A stretch of DNA of 64,000 nucleotides, taken from JAKAWQ01 sp963840545 (GTDB taxonomy: Bacteria > Pseudomonadota > Alphaproteobacteria > Acetobacterales > Acetobacteraceae). The DNA lies in assembly GCA_963840545.1 (NCBI GenBank), contig CAWIZE010000002.1, positions 1,364,001 to 1,428,000 on the forward strand. The letters are read 5' to 3'. The notes under the pieces are model-generated. The model made no database searches, was not told the origin of the DNA, and saw only the letters and a list, made by a program, of their open reading frames with translations. This document shows positions 1-8,640 of this stretch, piece by piece. The position numbers and the translations under genes are program-made. Each line of letters starts with the position of its first letter. The stretch's first letter is position 1.

Positions 1-58
1 GGCGGGCCGGCAGGACGGGGACGATGTGGGCATGGACGTCGAGCGCGATCGCTTCCAT
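1..58 (-). CDS. Amidohydrolase family protein, N-terminal fragment
   Basis: Only the first 19 codons lie in the window; the gene continues past the left edge. The visible start reads MEAIALDVHAHIVPVLPAR. The D-V-H-A-H element so close to the N terminus is the metal-binding HxH signature of amidohydrolase-2 (ACMSD-like) enzymes. The ATG lies 3 bases after the stop of the M19 dipeptidase on the same strand, so the two are almost certainly co-transcribed and probably co-translated. Substrate is unknown. Family assignment rests on one short motif. Confidence 0.6.
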   Translation of the reverse strand, partial: MEAIALDVHAHIVPVLPAR

Positions 59-61
59 CGC

Positions 62-1030
62 TCAGGCCCCGAACACGTCTTCGTAGAGGCGGAGCCAGTT
101 GCCGTAGGCGATCTTCTCGACCTCGGCGGGCGAGAAGCCGACCTCGGCGAGGCCTTCGGGGATGGTGCCGATCTGGCGGAGCTCGGCGAACCACGAAGCC
201 GGTGGCACCTTGCCCGGCCGTGCGGGGGAGCCCGCGCCGTAATTGATGCCGCGGGTCCAGCGTCCCTTCCGCATCCAGTCATAGTCGACGAGCGTGTGGT
301 TGTGGCTGCGGTCCGTGCCGATCGCGACATGGTCGATGCCGATGAGATCGACGGTCCGCGCGATCATTCCGCACCAGGCGCCAAGCGAGCTCAGATACTC
401 GTCGCCGGTGATGTTGCGGTACGTCGCGCAGCCGAGCACGCCGCCCTTTTCGGCGAGCGCGCGCAGCACGTCGTCGGTCTTGTTGCGCTGGTGGGGGAAG
501 AGGCTCGCCGGATTGGCGTGGGTGATGGCGACGGGCTTTTCGGAATAACCGATGGCATCGAGCGTGGTTCGGTTGCCGACATGGGAGAGGTCGACGAGAA
601 TCCCCGTTCGGTTCATCTCGCGGATCACCTCGCGGCCGAATCGGGCGAGGCCGGAATCCTCCGCTTCGTAACAGCTCCCGCCGAGCGCGTTCTGGTTGTT
701 GTAGGTGAGCTGGATCACGCGGATCCCCATATCCGCGAAGAGCTCGACGAAGCCGATGCGCCCGCCGAGCAGCTCGGAATTCTGCGAGCCCAGGATGAGA
801 GCGGTGCGGCCGGCGGCGGCGGCGGCGCGGATCTCGGTGGCACTCGTTGCGATGTCCACGAGGTCGGCATGGGCGCGGGCGAGCTCGCGGAACTGGCCGA
901 TCCGGTCCATGGTCTCGACCGGCCCCTCCCAGAAGGCGCAGGTCACGGTCACGCACCCGACATCGCCCTGGCGAAGTCCCTCGAACGCGGCGCGGTCGAA
1001 ATGGCCGCACTGCAAGCCGTCGATCAGCAT
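62..1030 (-). CDS. Membrane dipeptidase (peptidase family M19)
   Basis: Predicted zinc hydrolase of the renal-dipeptidase/M19 family, 322 aa, which is the family's normal size. Recognisable elements include LIDGLQCGHFD at the N terminus, ILGSQNSELLG near residue 80, IQLTYNNQNALG near 107, DLSHVGNRTTLDA near 148, ITHANPASLFPH near 168 and IGTDRSHN near 237. The SH, TH and GTD stretches carry the expected metal and substrate ligands. No signal peptide is visible, so it is probably cytoplasmic. It sits between an FAD oxidoreductase and an amidohydrolase downstream of an ABC importer, which suggests a catabolic rather than a cell-wall role. The physiological substrate cannot be read from sequence. 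Confidence 0.88.
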   Translation of the reverse strand: MLIDGLQCGHFDRAAFEGLRQGDVGCVTVTCAFWEGPVETMDRIGQFRELARAHADLVDIATSATEIRAAAAAGRTALILGSQNSELLGGRIGFVELFADMGIRVIQLTYNNQNALGGSCYEAEDSGLARFGREVIREMNRTGILVDLSHVGNRTTLDAIGYSEKPVAITHANPASLFPHQRNKTDDVLRALAEKGGVLGCATYRNITGDEYLSSLGAWCGMIARTVDLIGIDHVAIGTDRSHNHTLVDYDWMRKGRWTRGINYGAGSPARPGKVPPASWFAELRQIGTIPEGLAEVGFSPAEVEKIAYGNWLRLYEDVFGA

Positions 1031-1105
1031 CTGCTGCGTCGTCCTCTGCTGCGAATGGAGAGCAAGTTGCGCGTGGGCGTCAGGCCCCGGGAATCACCGT
1101 CGGGG

Positions 1106-2758
1106 TCAAGCGGGCGCGCCGGCGCGGATCAGCCCGGCGCGGATATCGGCGAGCACGGCCGCGCTCGCGTTGTGGCCGGCGATGCCGGAGACATAGTTTC
1201 CGGGCCAGGTTCCGTTGCCGCTGAGATAGAGCCCCCGTGTCGGCGTGCGGTAGGCGTGCAGGCCGGGCAGCGGGCGCATCCAGAACATGTTCCAGGGCAG
1301 CGCGTCGCCATGGGTGATGTTGGCCTCGACCAGGCCGTATTCGCGCTCGAACTGCTCGGGATCGATGCAGCGATAGTCGGTGATGAGGTCCGGCAGGCCG
1401 GGCATGTATTCGGCGAGGGCCGCGATGCAGCGCTGCGCGAAAAGCTCGCGCTGGGCGCTCCAGCTTCCCGCGGCGAGGCGATAGGGCGCGTTGCCTATAT
1501 TGAGGCTCAACACGTGCCGGCCCGGAGGGGCGAGCATGGGTGAGGTCACGGAGGGGCAGAGGCCCCAGATGACGGGTTTTTCGGAGAGGCGGCCGAGCAT
1601 CATGTCGGTATGCGCCTCCTCGAGATAATCGAGGCTTGGGGCGATGCGGAACTGGGCGGCGGCGAGCGCCGGGGCCGCCGCACCGGCGGCGGCGAAGCGC
1701 GGCGGGCCATCGAGGGCGAGGACGATCTTGAAGGCGCGGCCGCGCATGGCGCGCCGGCGCATCCTCGCGCGAAGCTCGCTCCATTCCGGATCGTCGGCGA
1801 GGAGATCGACCACGGTGGTGCGCGGGTTGATCGCGGCGATGACGATCGGGGCCACGATCTCCTCGCCGGCCCGGGTGAGCACGCCGGCGACGGCGCCGTC
1901 GCGCGTCAGGATGCGTGCGATCGGGGTCGCGATGCGGACGGTGCCGCCGCGGCTCTTGAGGCTCGCCGCCATCGCCGTGACGATGGCGCCCATCCCGCCG
2001 ACCGGAAGCCCCGTGGAGCCGCGGAGCGGCATGCGGCGCGGATCATGGTCCGCCGCCGCGCGCACCGAGGCGAGCGAGAGCGGGCGGATCAGGAGGTTGA
2101 GCGGGGTGCCGGCGGAGGAGGGCGCGACCTGGCCGCCGACCACGGCGAGGGGGGCGATCAGGGCCTGGGTCTCGGGGGCGAGGGAGAACTCGTCCATCAG
2201 GTCGCGGGCGCTACCGAAGAAGATGCGCGCGAAGGCTTCCTGATCAGCGAGCGTGGCGAGGTTCCGCACCAGCTCGTGGAGCGTGGGGGGCGGGGCGAAG
2301 AGGGAGATGCCGAGCCGCTCGGCGAAATTCTGGAGATAGTCGAAGAAGGATTTGTAGCGCGCGGCCTCGCCCGGGGCGAAGCGCTCGAGCTGCTCGGCGT
2401 TGCGCGCCTGGTCGCGCCAGCCGACATAGAGCCGCCCGTCGGTCAGCGGATGGACGAGCGTGGGATCGGGGCGGATGAAGCGCAGGCCGTGGCGCTCGAG
2501 CGCGAGGTCGGCCACGATCTTCGGCTCGAGCGAGCCCGGCGAGTTGCTGATCGCGGTGCGGTAGCCGGGCATGAACTCGACCGTCGCGGCCGGGCCGCCG
2601 AGGCGCGGCGCGGCTTCGAGGACGACGACGGCGAGCCCGGCGGCGGCGAGGTAGGAGGCGGCGACGAGGCCGTTATGGCCGCCGCCGACGATGATCGCCT
2701 CGTAGTTCGGCGCGGCGCCGATCACCGGCGCCGCGAGCGCGGGCGGGGCTTCGCTCAC
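1106..2758 (-). CDS. FAD-dependent oxidoreductase (phytoene desaturase/PYROXD2-like)
   Basis: A 550-aa flavoprotein. The dinucleotide-binding fold is at residues ~20-50 (IIVGGGHNGLVAA, then a VVVLEAAPRLGG strand-turn). The C-terminal FAD contact YLSGNGTWPGNYVSG is near residue 515. The overall pattern is that of the CrtI-like/NAD(P)-FAD amine-oxidase superfamily. No carotenoid genes are nearby, so phytoene itself is an unlikely substrate. The start lies 19 bases after the stop of the NMT1-type binding protein, and the gene is followed by the M19 dipeptidase. Context suggests it oxidises whatever the adjacent ABC system imports. Family call is firm; substrate is unknown. Confidence 0.85.
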   Translation of the reverse strand: MSEAPPALAAPVIGAAPNYEAIIVGGGHNGLVAASYLAAAGLAVVVLEAAPRLGGPAATVEFMPGYRTAISNSPGSLEPKIVADLALERHGLRFIRPDPTLVHPLTDGRLYVGWRDQARNAEQLERFAPGEAARYKSFFDYLQNFAERLGISLFAPPPTLHELVRNLATLADQEAFARIFFGSARDLMDEFSLAPETQALIAPLAVVGGQVAPSSAGTPLNLLIRPLSLASVRAAADHDPRRMPLRGSTGLPVGGMGAIVTAMAASLKSRGGTVRIATPIARILTRDGAVAGVLTRAGEEIVAPIVIAAINPRTTVVDLLADDPEWSELRARMRRRAMRGRAFKIVLALDGPPRFAAAGAAAPALAAAQFRIAPSLDYLEEAHTDMMLGRLSEKPVIWGLCPSVTSPMLAPPGRHVLSLNIGNAPYRLAAGSWSAQRELFAQRCIAALAEYMPGLPDLITDYRCIDPEQFEREYGLVEANITHGDALPWNMFWMRPLPGLHAYRTPTRGLYLSGNGTWPGNYVSGIAGHNASAAVLADIRAGLIRAGAPA

Positions 2759-2777
2759 TCTTGCCTCAACGCATGTT

Positions 2778-3782
2778 TCACCGGGGAACGAACTGGTTGG
2801 TGTAATAGTCGCTCGCCGGGCGCTTCGACGTGATCTCGCCCACCGATTGCAGGGTGGAGACGAGACGCTGCCATTCGGTCGGGCTCTGGAGGCCCCAGCT
2901 CGGATCGCCGGGCGAGGTCGAGAGCGCGAGGAGGCTGTCGAAGTAATCGACGCAGCGTGCGTCGGAGCCTGCGAGATGGACCTGCGAATGCATGAAGACG
3001 CAGGCGGCGTGGGGGTCCTCGGCGGCCGCGATGAAGCCGCGGCGGGTCGCGATCAGGAATTTCCGGATCGCGTCCGGGTGGGCCTTCATGAAGGCGTTGT
3101 TGACGGCGAAGCCGAAGCCGATCAGCGGCACGCCGTAATTGGAGAGCAGGAGCGTCTCGGGCTGCTGGCCGGTGGCGCGGACGTAGGTGTCGTAGGCGGG
3201 GGCGTCGCCGCTCACGACGTCGATCGAGCCGCTGAAGAGGGCGGCGGTCTTCGCGGTCGTGTCGAGCGCGACGATGTTCAGCCGGCTCGCGGGAATATGG
3301 AAGATCGCGCTGAAGACTTTCAGGCTGAGCCCGTCCGAGCCGCCGGGCGTGCTGCCGATGCGCGGGCCGAGCAGCGATTGCGGGCCGGTCAGGCTGACGT
3401 GGCCCTTGATGCCGACGAAGGAGGCGCCGGATTTGTGCTGGTAGATCGCGACGACGGTGATCGGCGCGCCCTTGCCGATGAGCTGGGCGGCGTTGGTGAC
3501 GTTGAGATGGGCGATGTCGAACCCGCCCTGGGCGAGGAGCAAGGCGCTGGTCGCCGAACCGCGCCCCTGCTCGATATCCACGTCGAGCCCTTCGGCCTTG
3601 TAGTAGCCGCGCGCCTTGGCGATCAGGAACGGCGAATGGTAGGGCAGCCACGACCAGTCGAGCACCAGGCGGACGGGCTCGGCGGCGCGGACCGGGGCGA
3701 TGGCGAGCAGCAGCAGCGCGGCGATCGTTCCGAGCAGGATTTTCGCGCGGGCGGGACGAAATCGGCCAAGCGGCATTTCCAT
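2778..3782 (-). CDS. NMT1/THI5-like ABC transporter substrate-binding protein
   Basis: A 334-aa periplasmic binding protein with an N-terminal Sec-type signal (basic MEMPLGRFRPARAK, then a Leu/Ala-rich core, cleavage probably after APVRAA). The mature part opens with VRLVLDWSWLPYHSPFLIAKARGYY. It continues with GLDVDIEQGRGSATSALLLAQGGFD, split here as the typical NMT1/THI5 (SsuA-like) early region. It is followed on the same strand by the flavoprotein and preceded by its permease and ATPase. Such systems import pyrimidine precursors, sulfonates, nitriles or riboflavin; nothing here decides the ligand. Confidence 0.88.
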   Translation of the reverse strand: MEMPLGRFRPARAKILLGTIAALLLLAIAPVRAAEPVRLVLDWSWLPYHSPFLIAKARGYYKAEGLDVDIEQGRGSATSALLLAQGGFDIAHLNVTNAAQLIGKGAPITVVAIYQHKSGASFVGIKGHVSLTGPQSLLGPRIGSTPGGSDGLSLKVFSAIFHIPASRLNIVALDTTAKTAALFSGSIDVVSGDAPAYDTYVRATGQQPETLLLSNYGVPLIGFGFAVNNAFMKAHPDAIRKFLIATRRGFIAAAEDPHAACVFMHSQVHLAGSDARCVDYFDSLLALSTSPGDPSWGLQSPTEWQRLVSTLQSVGEITSKRPASDYYTNQFVPR

Positions 3783-3821
3783 TGTCCTCGTGTTCGGATG
3801 GGGGCGTTCAGGGGCTTCGCT

Positions 3822-4634
3822 TCAGGCGGTGGCCTGCTCGAGCGTCCGGCGGCGCTCGCGCTCGCTCGCCTGCCAGGGCAGCGCCCGCCGTTCGATCCAT
3901 TCGGCGAATTTCCAGACGGCGACGCCGAAGATCGAGAAGACGGTGACCGCGGCGAAGGCGAGCGGGGTTTCCATATCGCCGACGGACTGGACCAGGAGAT
4001 GGCCGAGCCCGCGGTTGGAGGCGACGAACTCGCCGATGACGGCGCCGACCGGGGCGAGGGTGATCGAGATCTTTATGCCGGAGAAGATGCTGGGCAGCGC
4101 GCCGGGAAAGCGGATCTTGCGCAGGACCTGCCAGGGGCTCGCGCCCATCGAGCGGACCATCTCGACGAGCTCGGGATCGGCGGAGCGCAGCCCGGCGACG
4201 GTGTTCACGATCATCGGGAAGAAGGTGAAGGTGACGACGAAGAAGATCTCGCTCCGCAGGCCGAAGCCGAACCAGACGAGGAAGAGCGGCGCGATGACGA
4301 CCTTCGGCACGGCGTGGGCGACGACGAGCCAGGGCGTGAGCGCGCGGTCGAGCGTGCGGGAGGCGGCGATCAGCGCGCCGGCGGTGAGGGCAAGCGCAAG
4401 CGCGATCAGGAATCCCGCGGTGGCGGCGGCGATCGTCACGGCGAGCTGGGAGAGGAGCAGGCCGGCATTGTCCACCATCTGCGCGAGCACGAGCGCGGGC
4501 GAGGGAAAGACGTAGGAGGGGAGCCGGGTGGCGCGGACGAGAAGCTCCCAGGCGAGAAGCCCGACGAGGAGGCTCGTCGTGGGGGCGAGGATGGCGGCGG
4601 CGAGGCGTCTGGCAAGGGCGCGGGAGGCGCTCAT
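3822..4634 (-). CDS. ABC transporter permease (NMT1/SsuC-type)
   Basis: A 270-aa inner-membrane permease of the BPD_transp_1 fold. About six hydrophobic segments are visible. The EAA loop is seen as LVEMVRSMGASPWQVLRKIRF around residue 170 followed by the conserved P of FPGALPSIFSG. The start is set at the ATG whose last two bases overlap the ATPase stop (ATGA), a classic coupled junction; a longer upstream open frame is antisense or out-of-frame noise over the ATPase. It partners with the ATPase and the binding protein on either side. Confidence 0.88.
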   Translation of the reverse strand: MSASRALARRLAAAILAPTTSLLVGLLAWELLVRATRLPSYVFPSPALVLAQMVDNAGLLLSQLAVTIAAATAGFLIALALALTAGALIAASRTLDRALTPWLVVAHAVPKVVIAPLFLVWFGFGLRSEIFFVVTFTFFPMIVNTVAGLRSADPELVEMVRSMGASPWQVLRKIRFPGALPSIFSGIKISITLAPVGAVIGEFVASNRGLGHLLVQSVGDMETPLAFAAVTVFSIFGVAVWKFAEWIERRALPWQASERERRRTLEQATA

Positions 4635-5551
4635 CCGACGAGGATCCCGGCCTGCTCGAAATGGCGGCGGATGCGGCGGACGATCCGGCCGAATTCGACC
4701 TCCTCGCGGAGCGCAAGGTGCCGCGGGCGGGGGAAATCGACGTGGATCTCGTCGAGGATGCGGCCGGGATGGCCGGACATGACGATCACCCGATCGGCGA
4801 GGAAGACCGCCTCGGCGATGCTGTGGGTGATGAGCAGCGCGCCGACGCCCTCGGCGAGCTGCACCTCCTGGAGGAGGACGTTCATCTGATCGCGCATCAG
4901 GGCATCGAGCGCGCTGAAAGGCTCGTCGAGCAGGAGGAAGGAGGGTTGCGGCAGGAGGGCGCGGGCGATCGCGGCGCGCTGGCGCATGCCGCCCGAGAGC
5001 TCCCAGGGATGGCGGGCGGCGAAGGAAGCAACGCCGAGCCGTTTCAGCAGATCGAGCGCGCGGGCGCGCGCGGAAGCGGGTTCGAGGTGCTTGATCTCGG
5101 CCGGCAGGAGGACGTTTTCGATGACCGTCCGCCAATCGAGCAGGAGATCGCGCTGGAAGACGATCCCGACATCGGCGAGCGGCCTGGCGACCGGCATTCC
5201 GTTGGCGTGGACCGCGCCTTCGGTGGGTGGCTCGAGGCCGGCCATCATCCGGAGCAGCGTGCTCTTGCCGCAGCCGCTCGGGCCGACGACGCTGACCGCT
5301 TCGCCGGCGGAGACGGCGAGGGTGACGGGGGCGAGGGCGCGGACGGCCCGCGGCCCCTGGCCGTAGGATTTGGAGGCGGCGAGCAGCGCGATCCCGGGAC
5401 GCGAGGGGGCGGGCGACGCGCCGGGGGGCGCGATGCCGCGTGGGCCCGGCTCGGGGCTTTGCCGCTTCAGGGCTGTCTCGTTTCCCACGCGTGCTGGCCA
5501 GCGACTTCGGTGATCGGGTGGCCCGCCGCCGGGTGGCGGCGGGGAGGGCAT
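4631..5551 (-). CDS. ABC transporter ATP-binding protein (SsuB/TauB-type)
   Basis: Walker A GPSGCGKST, a Q-loop (GIVFQRDLLLDWRT), signature LSGGMRQRAAIARALL, Walker B FLLLDEPFSALD and the switch ITHSIAEAVFLADR are all present, in the order of the nitrate/sulfonate/taurine subfamily. I place the start at MPSPPPPGG (306 aa). The further upstream frame would run into the separate small membrane-protein gene at 5605-5823. No clear Shine-Dalgarno precedes it, so the exact start is uncertain; the residues before the Walker region are Pro-rich and poorly conserved-looking. It supplies energy to the 3822-4634 permease. Confidence 0.86.
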   Translation of the reverse strand: MPSPPPPGGGPPDHRSRWPARVGNETALKRQSPEPGPRGIAPPGASPAPSRPGIALLAASKSYGQGPRAVRALAPVTLAVSAGEAVSVVGPSGCGKSTLLRMMAGLEPPTEGAVHANGMPVARPLADVGIVFQRDLLLDWRTVIENVLLPAEIKHLEPASARARALDLLKRLGVASFAARHPWELSGGMRQRAAIARALLPQPSFLLLDEPFSALDALMRDQMNVLLQEVQLAEGVGALLITHSIAEAVFLADRVIVMSGHPGRILDEIHVDFPRPRHLALREEVEFGRIVRRIRRHFEQAGILVG

Positions 5552-5604
5552 CGTGTAATCGATTTCATCCGGCGGCGCAAGCCCACGCGTTTCAGGCGCG
5601 TCCC

Positions 5605-5823
5605 TCAGCGTGATATCCGGCCCCGCCAGCGATGAAGGGCGACCACGGTCCAAACCCCTTCGACCAATCCGAACGGCCAGGCTCCCTGGAGAAACCCGTA
5701 GGTGGACCCCAGCGCGCATGAGAGCGCGAAGCCCAGGATGAACCAGGGGCTTCGGCTCTCGAGGGCGTAACAGACGAGCATTGCGGTGACGGCGACGAGA
5801 CCGAAGATCGTGAGCGTGCTCAT
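5605..5823 (-). CDS. Small two-helix membrane protein, unknown function
   Basis: A 72-aa protein with two hydrophobic stretches (FGLVAVTAMLVCYALE and WFILGFALSCALGSTYGFL), ending in a basic tail (LHRWRGRISR). It resembles a family of small membrane proteins found beside unrelated genes in alphaproteobacteria, but I know no function. It lies in the 338-bp space between the LacI regulator and the ATPase, on the same strand. Confidence 0.55.
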   Translation of the reverse strand: MSTLTIFGLVAVTAMLVCYALESRSPWFILGFALSCALGSTYGFLQGAWPFGLVEGVWTVVALHRWRGRISR

Positions 5824-5889
5824 GACGCTGCCCGGCGATGGCGACCGCGCTCGCCGGGGTCGGGGCGGCCGGATCCCCTGCGGCTTGGT

Positions 5890-6909
5890 TCAGGCCGAGC
5901 GGCGGAGGATGAGCGCGCGCTCGATGACGGTGAGCGGCGGCGGCTCGCCGCCCGCCTCGACGAGGCGGAAGAAGTCCTGCGCCTTGCGCGCGAGCATCTG
6001 GGCGTCATCGGAGACGGTGGTGAGGGCGGGCCGGACATGGGCGCTCCAATCGACATTGCCGAATCCGATCACCGCGACGTCCTCCGGGACCGCGAGCCCG
6101 CGATCGAGGATCGCGGCGATGGCGCCGAGCGCGATCTCGTCGCTGCCTGCCTGCACGGCATCGGGGCGGCGGCCGGACTCGAGCATGCGCGCGAGCGCCT
6201 CGTAGCCGGCGCGGTAGCGGTAGGAGGCGTCGGTGACGAGGTCCGGGCGGTGGGAAAGCGGGATCTCGGCGAGCGCGTCGCGGTAGCCTCGGTAGCGTTC
6301 GGCGCCGAGCGCGGAGCCGGCGATGCGCCCGACATAGGCGATCGCGCGCCGGCCGGTGCCGAGGAGGTGGCGAACGGCCTGGCGCGTCGCCGCGCGGTCG
6401 TTCTGGACGATCGAGGGGATGCCGTGCGCCTGGAGGCGCTGGCGGAGCGAGAGAATGGCGATGCCGCTCTCGCGGAGGCTTTGGGCGAGGCGGGTGAGGA
6501 GGGGGACGGGCAGGCGGTCGGTCGAGGCGATGGCGACGCCGCGGAGGCGGAGTGCGAGGGCGCGCTCGACGATGCGCTCGAGCCGGGCCTCGCTGTGGCC
6601 GAGGTCGTAGAGGAGGAGATCGAGGCCGATCTCGCCGAGCATCGCCTCGACATGCTTGGTGAGGCCCGCATAGACGCTCTGCTCGATGTCTCCGACGAGG
6701 AGGGCGACAGTGCTGCTGCGGCCGAGGCGGAGCGCGCGGGCAGCCGGGTTCGGACGGAAGGCGAGGTCCTGGATGGCCGCCAGCACGCGGGCACGGGTGG
6801 CCTCGCTGACCCGGGCGCTGCGGCTGAGCACGCGGGAGACCGTCGCGGCGGAGACGCCGGCGCGGCGGGCGACATCGATCACCGTGGGCGTCACGGTTGG
6901 CGGGTTCAT
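5890..6909 (-). CDS. LacI/GalR-family transcriptional regulator
   Basis: The N-terminal helix-turn-helix and hinge are textbook: TVIDVARRAGVSAATVSRVL, then FRPNPAARALRLGRSSTVALL. The periplasmic-binding-protein-like effector domain follows, with DGVQAGSDEIALGA-like residues (here PDAVQAGSDEIALGAIAA near residue 235) and VAVIGFGNVDWSAHVRPALTTV near 285. Length 339 aa is normal. It is the first gene of the minus-strand block that includes the NMT1-type importer and catabolic enzymes, so local control of that block is a reasonable inference, although no operator was identified. Confidence 0.9.
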   Translation of the reverse strand: MNPPTVTPTVIDVARRAGVSAATVSRVLSRSARVSEATRARVLAAIQDLAFRPNPAARALRLGRSSTVALLVGDIEQSVYAGLTKHVEAMLGEIGLDLLLYDLGHSEARLERIVERALALRLRGVAIASTDRLPVPLLTRLAQSLRESGIAILSLRQRLQAHGIPSIVQNDRAATRQAVRHLLGTGRRAIAYVGRIAGSALGAERYRGYRDALAEIPLSHRPDLVTDASYRYRAGYEALARMLESGRRPDAVQAGSDEIALGAIAAILDRGLAVPEDVAVIGFGNVDWSAHVRPALTTVSDDAQMLARKAQDFFRLVEAGGEPPPLTVIERALILRRSA

Positions 6910-7020
6910 TCTCGCCCGGACACTGCCGCTCTCGGAGGGTGTGGAATTCGGGTCTTCCCCGGGTTGGATGCGCGATATCGGCTGCGAAGCGGGACGCCCG
7001 AGGCCGGCAGCGCGCCGCTT

Positions 7021-7068
7021 GCCGGGCCGGTTGCCGCGCCGGTCGCCGGGCCGGTTGCCGCGCCGGTC
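7021..7068. repeat. Perfect 24-bp tandem duplication
   Basis: Two perfect head-to-tail copies of a 24-bp GC-only-rich unit (7021-7044 and 7045-7068), made of GCCGG and TTGCC blocks. They lie between the stop of the glycosylase gene (7106) and the LacI start (6909). Likely a replication-slippage product in non-coding DNA. Confidence 0.8.
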
Positions 7069-7105
7069 GCTGGCGGGCGGTTCTCCCCCGGCGGGTCCGC
7101 TGCCG

Positions 7106-7711
7106 TCAACCGCTTCGGGCGCGGAAGCAGGTCGCGAGGTGGTCGTCCACCATGCCGCTCGCCTGGAGCAAGGCGTAGCAGATGGTCGAGCCGACGAAGC
7201 GGAAGCCGGCCTTGCGCAAGCTCTTGCTCATCGTGTCGGAAAGGGCGGTGCGGGCGGGGACCTCTTCCATGGCGCGCCAGCGATTGACGATCGGCGTGCC
7301 GCCGACGAACGACCAGAGATAGGCATCGAGGCTGCCGTGGGCGGCGATCGCCGCGAGTGCGGCCTCGGCGTTCGAGCGGACCGAGAAGATTTTCAGGCGG
7401 TTGCGGATGACGCCGGACTGGCGAAGCGCGGTTTCGAGCTCGCTGTCGGTCATCGCGGCGATGCGGGCGATGTCGAATTCATGGAAGGTGCGGCGGTATT
7501 CCTCGCGGCGGGCGAGGATGGTGCGCCAGGAGAGGCCGGCCTGGGCGCCTTCGAGGGTGATGAGCTCGAAGAGCGCGCGATCCTCATGGTGAGGCGTGCC
7601 CCATTCGCGGTCGTGATAGGCGATCATGGCGGGGCTGCCGGCGGCCCAAGGGCAACGGGCGTCGCAGCAGGGGCGGGCGTCGGCGGCGGGGTGGGGCGGG
7701 GCGGCGGGCAT
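7106..7711 (-). CDS. tag: DNA-3-methyladenine glycosylase I
   Basis: A base-excision repair enzyme removing 3-methyladenine. The 201-aa protein has the family core: CPWA near residue 20, YHDREWGTPHHEDRALFELI, LEGAQAGLSWRTILARREEYR, then VIRNRLKIFSVRSNA and FRFVGSTICYALLQASGMVDDH. The N-terminal Cys and C-terminal His pair (DDHLATC) match the zinc-snap ligands of Tag. The start chosen is MPAAPPHPAADARPCC. It lies 8 bases after the membrane-protein gene on the same strand; the two may form a small operon. Confidence 0.93.
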   Translation of the reverse strand: MPAAPPHPAADARPCCDARCPWAAGSPAMIAYHDREWGTPHHEDRALFELITLEGAQAGLSWRTILARREEYRRTFHEFDIARIAAMTDSELETALRQSGVIRNRLKIFSVRSNAEAALAAIAAHGSLDAYLWSFVGGTPIVNRWRAMEEVPARTALSDTMSKSLRKAGFRFVGSTICYALLQASGMVDDHLATCFRARSG

Positions 7712-7719
7712 GGAGCGTC

Positions 7720-8640
7720 TTATAGCCCGGCGGCGGACGTGGCGGCGGACGTGGCGGCGCGATGGGGGAAGGGCGCGAAGAGCAGGCCGAGCGTCCAGCC
7801 GATATAGAACCGCACGTCGATCCAGAAGTTCGGGGAATCGTAGAGCGCGAGGCGGTCGAGGCGGAGGGAGGCGAGGAATGCGTCGAGGAGGAGGGCGAGC
7901 GCGAGCCAGACCGCGGCGGTGCCGGCGACGCTCCAGGCGCAGCGGATGAAAGCGCGCTCCCCCGGTTCGCGCGCCACGACGCGGTAGCCGAGGAGCAGGA
8001 TGCAGAGGCAGGGGATGATCGTCGCGATCAGGTCCTGCGCGGTCCAGCGGAAGAGCCAGGCGGTGAAGAAGGGGGAGGCGGCGGCGGCAAGTCCGAGCGG
8101 CGCGGCGCGCCACAGGCGGCCGAAGGCGAGCCAGGCAAGCGTGACGGCGAAGGGGACGATGGCCCAGGCGGTGGTCAGCCCGATGGCGGCGTCGAGGCCG
8201 GCGCTGGTCGGCGTGTGTTCGCCGGCGCGTTCGGCGATGTAGGCGGCCATCGCGGCGTGGAGACAGACCGAGGCGAAGGCGAAAGAAATGCCGATGGCGG
8301 CGGCGAAGAGGGCACTGCGCGGTTGTTTCGCGGCGGCGACGCGATGCCCGGAGGCGTCATGGCGGTGGCCGTGGACGAGGCCGCGCAGGCGCTCGATGGC
8401 GGGCTCGACGAAAAAGGCGAGGAAGAGGCCGATCAGCAGGGCTGAGATGAGAGTCGGGCGGTCGAGATGGCCGATGGTGAGGCGGAGGCCGCGCCAGATG
8501 AATTCCGGGGCAGCGGCGCAGATTGCGATCCAGAGCGCGGAGGCGAGGGCGGACGCGCCGGCGGAGGCCGCGGCGGCGGCCCCCGCGAGCAGGTCCTGGG
8601 CGCGGCGGAGGGGTGGCGGGGCGGGCGAGGGGCGTGGCAT
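7720..8640 (-). CDS. Polytopic membrane protein, unknown function
   Basis: A 306-aa protein with about seven to eight hydrophobic segments (for example LISALLIGLFLAFFV, ALFAAAIGISFAFASVC, TAAVWLALALLLDAF). A His-rich cytoplasmic or lumenal loop GHRHDASGHR sits near residue 95. No catalytic motif is recognised. It overlaps nothing and directly precedes tag on the same strand. The TSAATSAA residues at the C terminus reflect a short GGACGTGGCGGC repeat in the DNA. Confidence 0.55.
   Translation of the reverse strand: MPRPSPAPPPLRRAQDLLAGAAAAASAGASALASALWIAICAAAPEFIWRGLRLTIGHLDRPTLISALLIGLFLAFFVEPAIERLRGLVHGHRHDASGHRVAAAKQPRSALFAAAIGISFAFASVCLHAAMAAYIAERAGEHTPTSAGLDAAIGLTTAWAIVPFAVTLAWLAFGRLWRAAPLGLAAAASPFFTAWLFRWTAQDLIATIIPCLCILLLGYRVVAREPGERAFIRCAWSVAGTAAVWLALALLLDAFLASLRLDRLALYDSPNFWIDVRFYIGWTLGLLFAPFPHRAATSAATSAAGL

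Noticed and set aside
26..1543. Plus-strand open frame opposite the dipeptidase and flavoprotein genes
   Set aside because: Spans two convincing minus-strand genes and the gap between them; composition is that of a shadow.
1106..2758. Carotenoid biosynthesis gene (phytoene desaturase)
   Set aside because: Only the broad flavoprotein family matches; no crtB, crtE or other carotenoid genes are nearby, and the context is an ABC uptake operon.
5552..5719. Longer N terminus for the ATP-binding protein
   Set aside because: It would overlap the distinct small membrane-protein gene and adds a sequence with no similarity to ABC ATPases.
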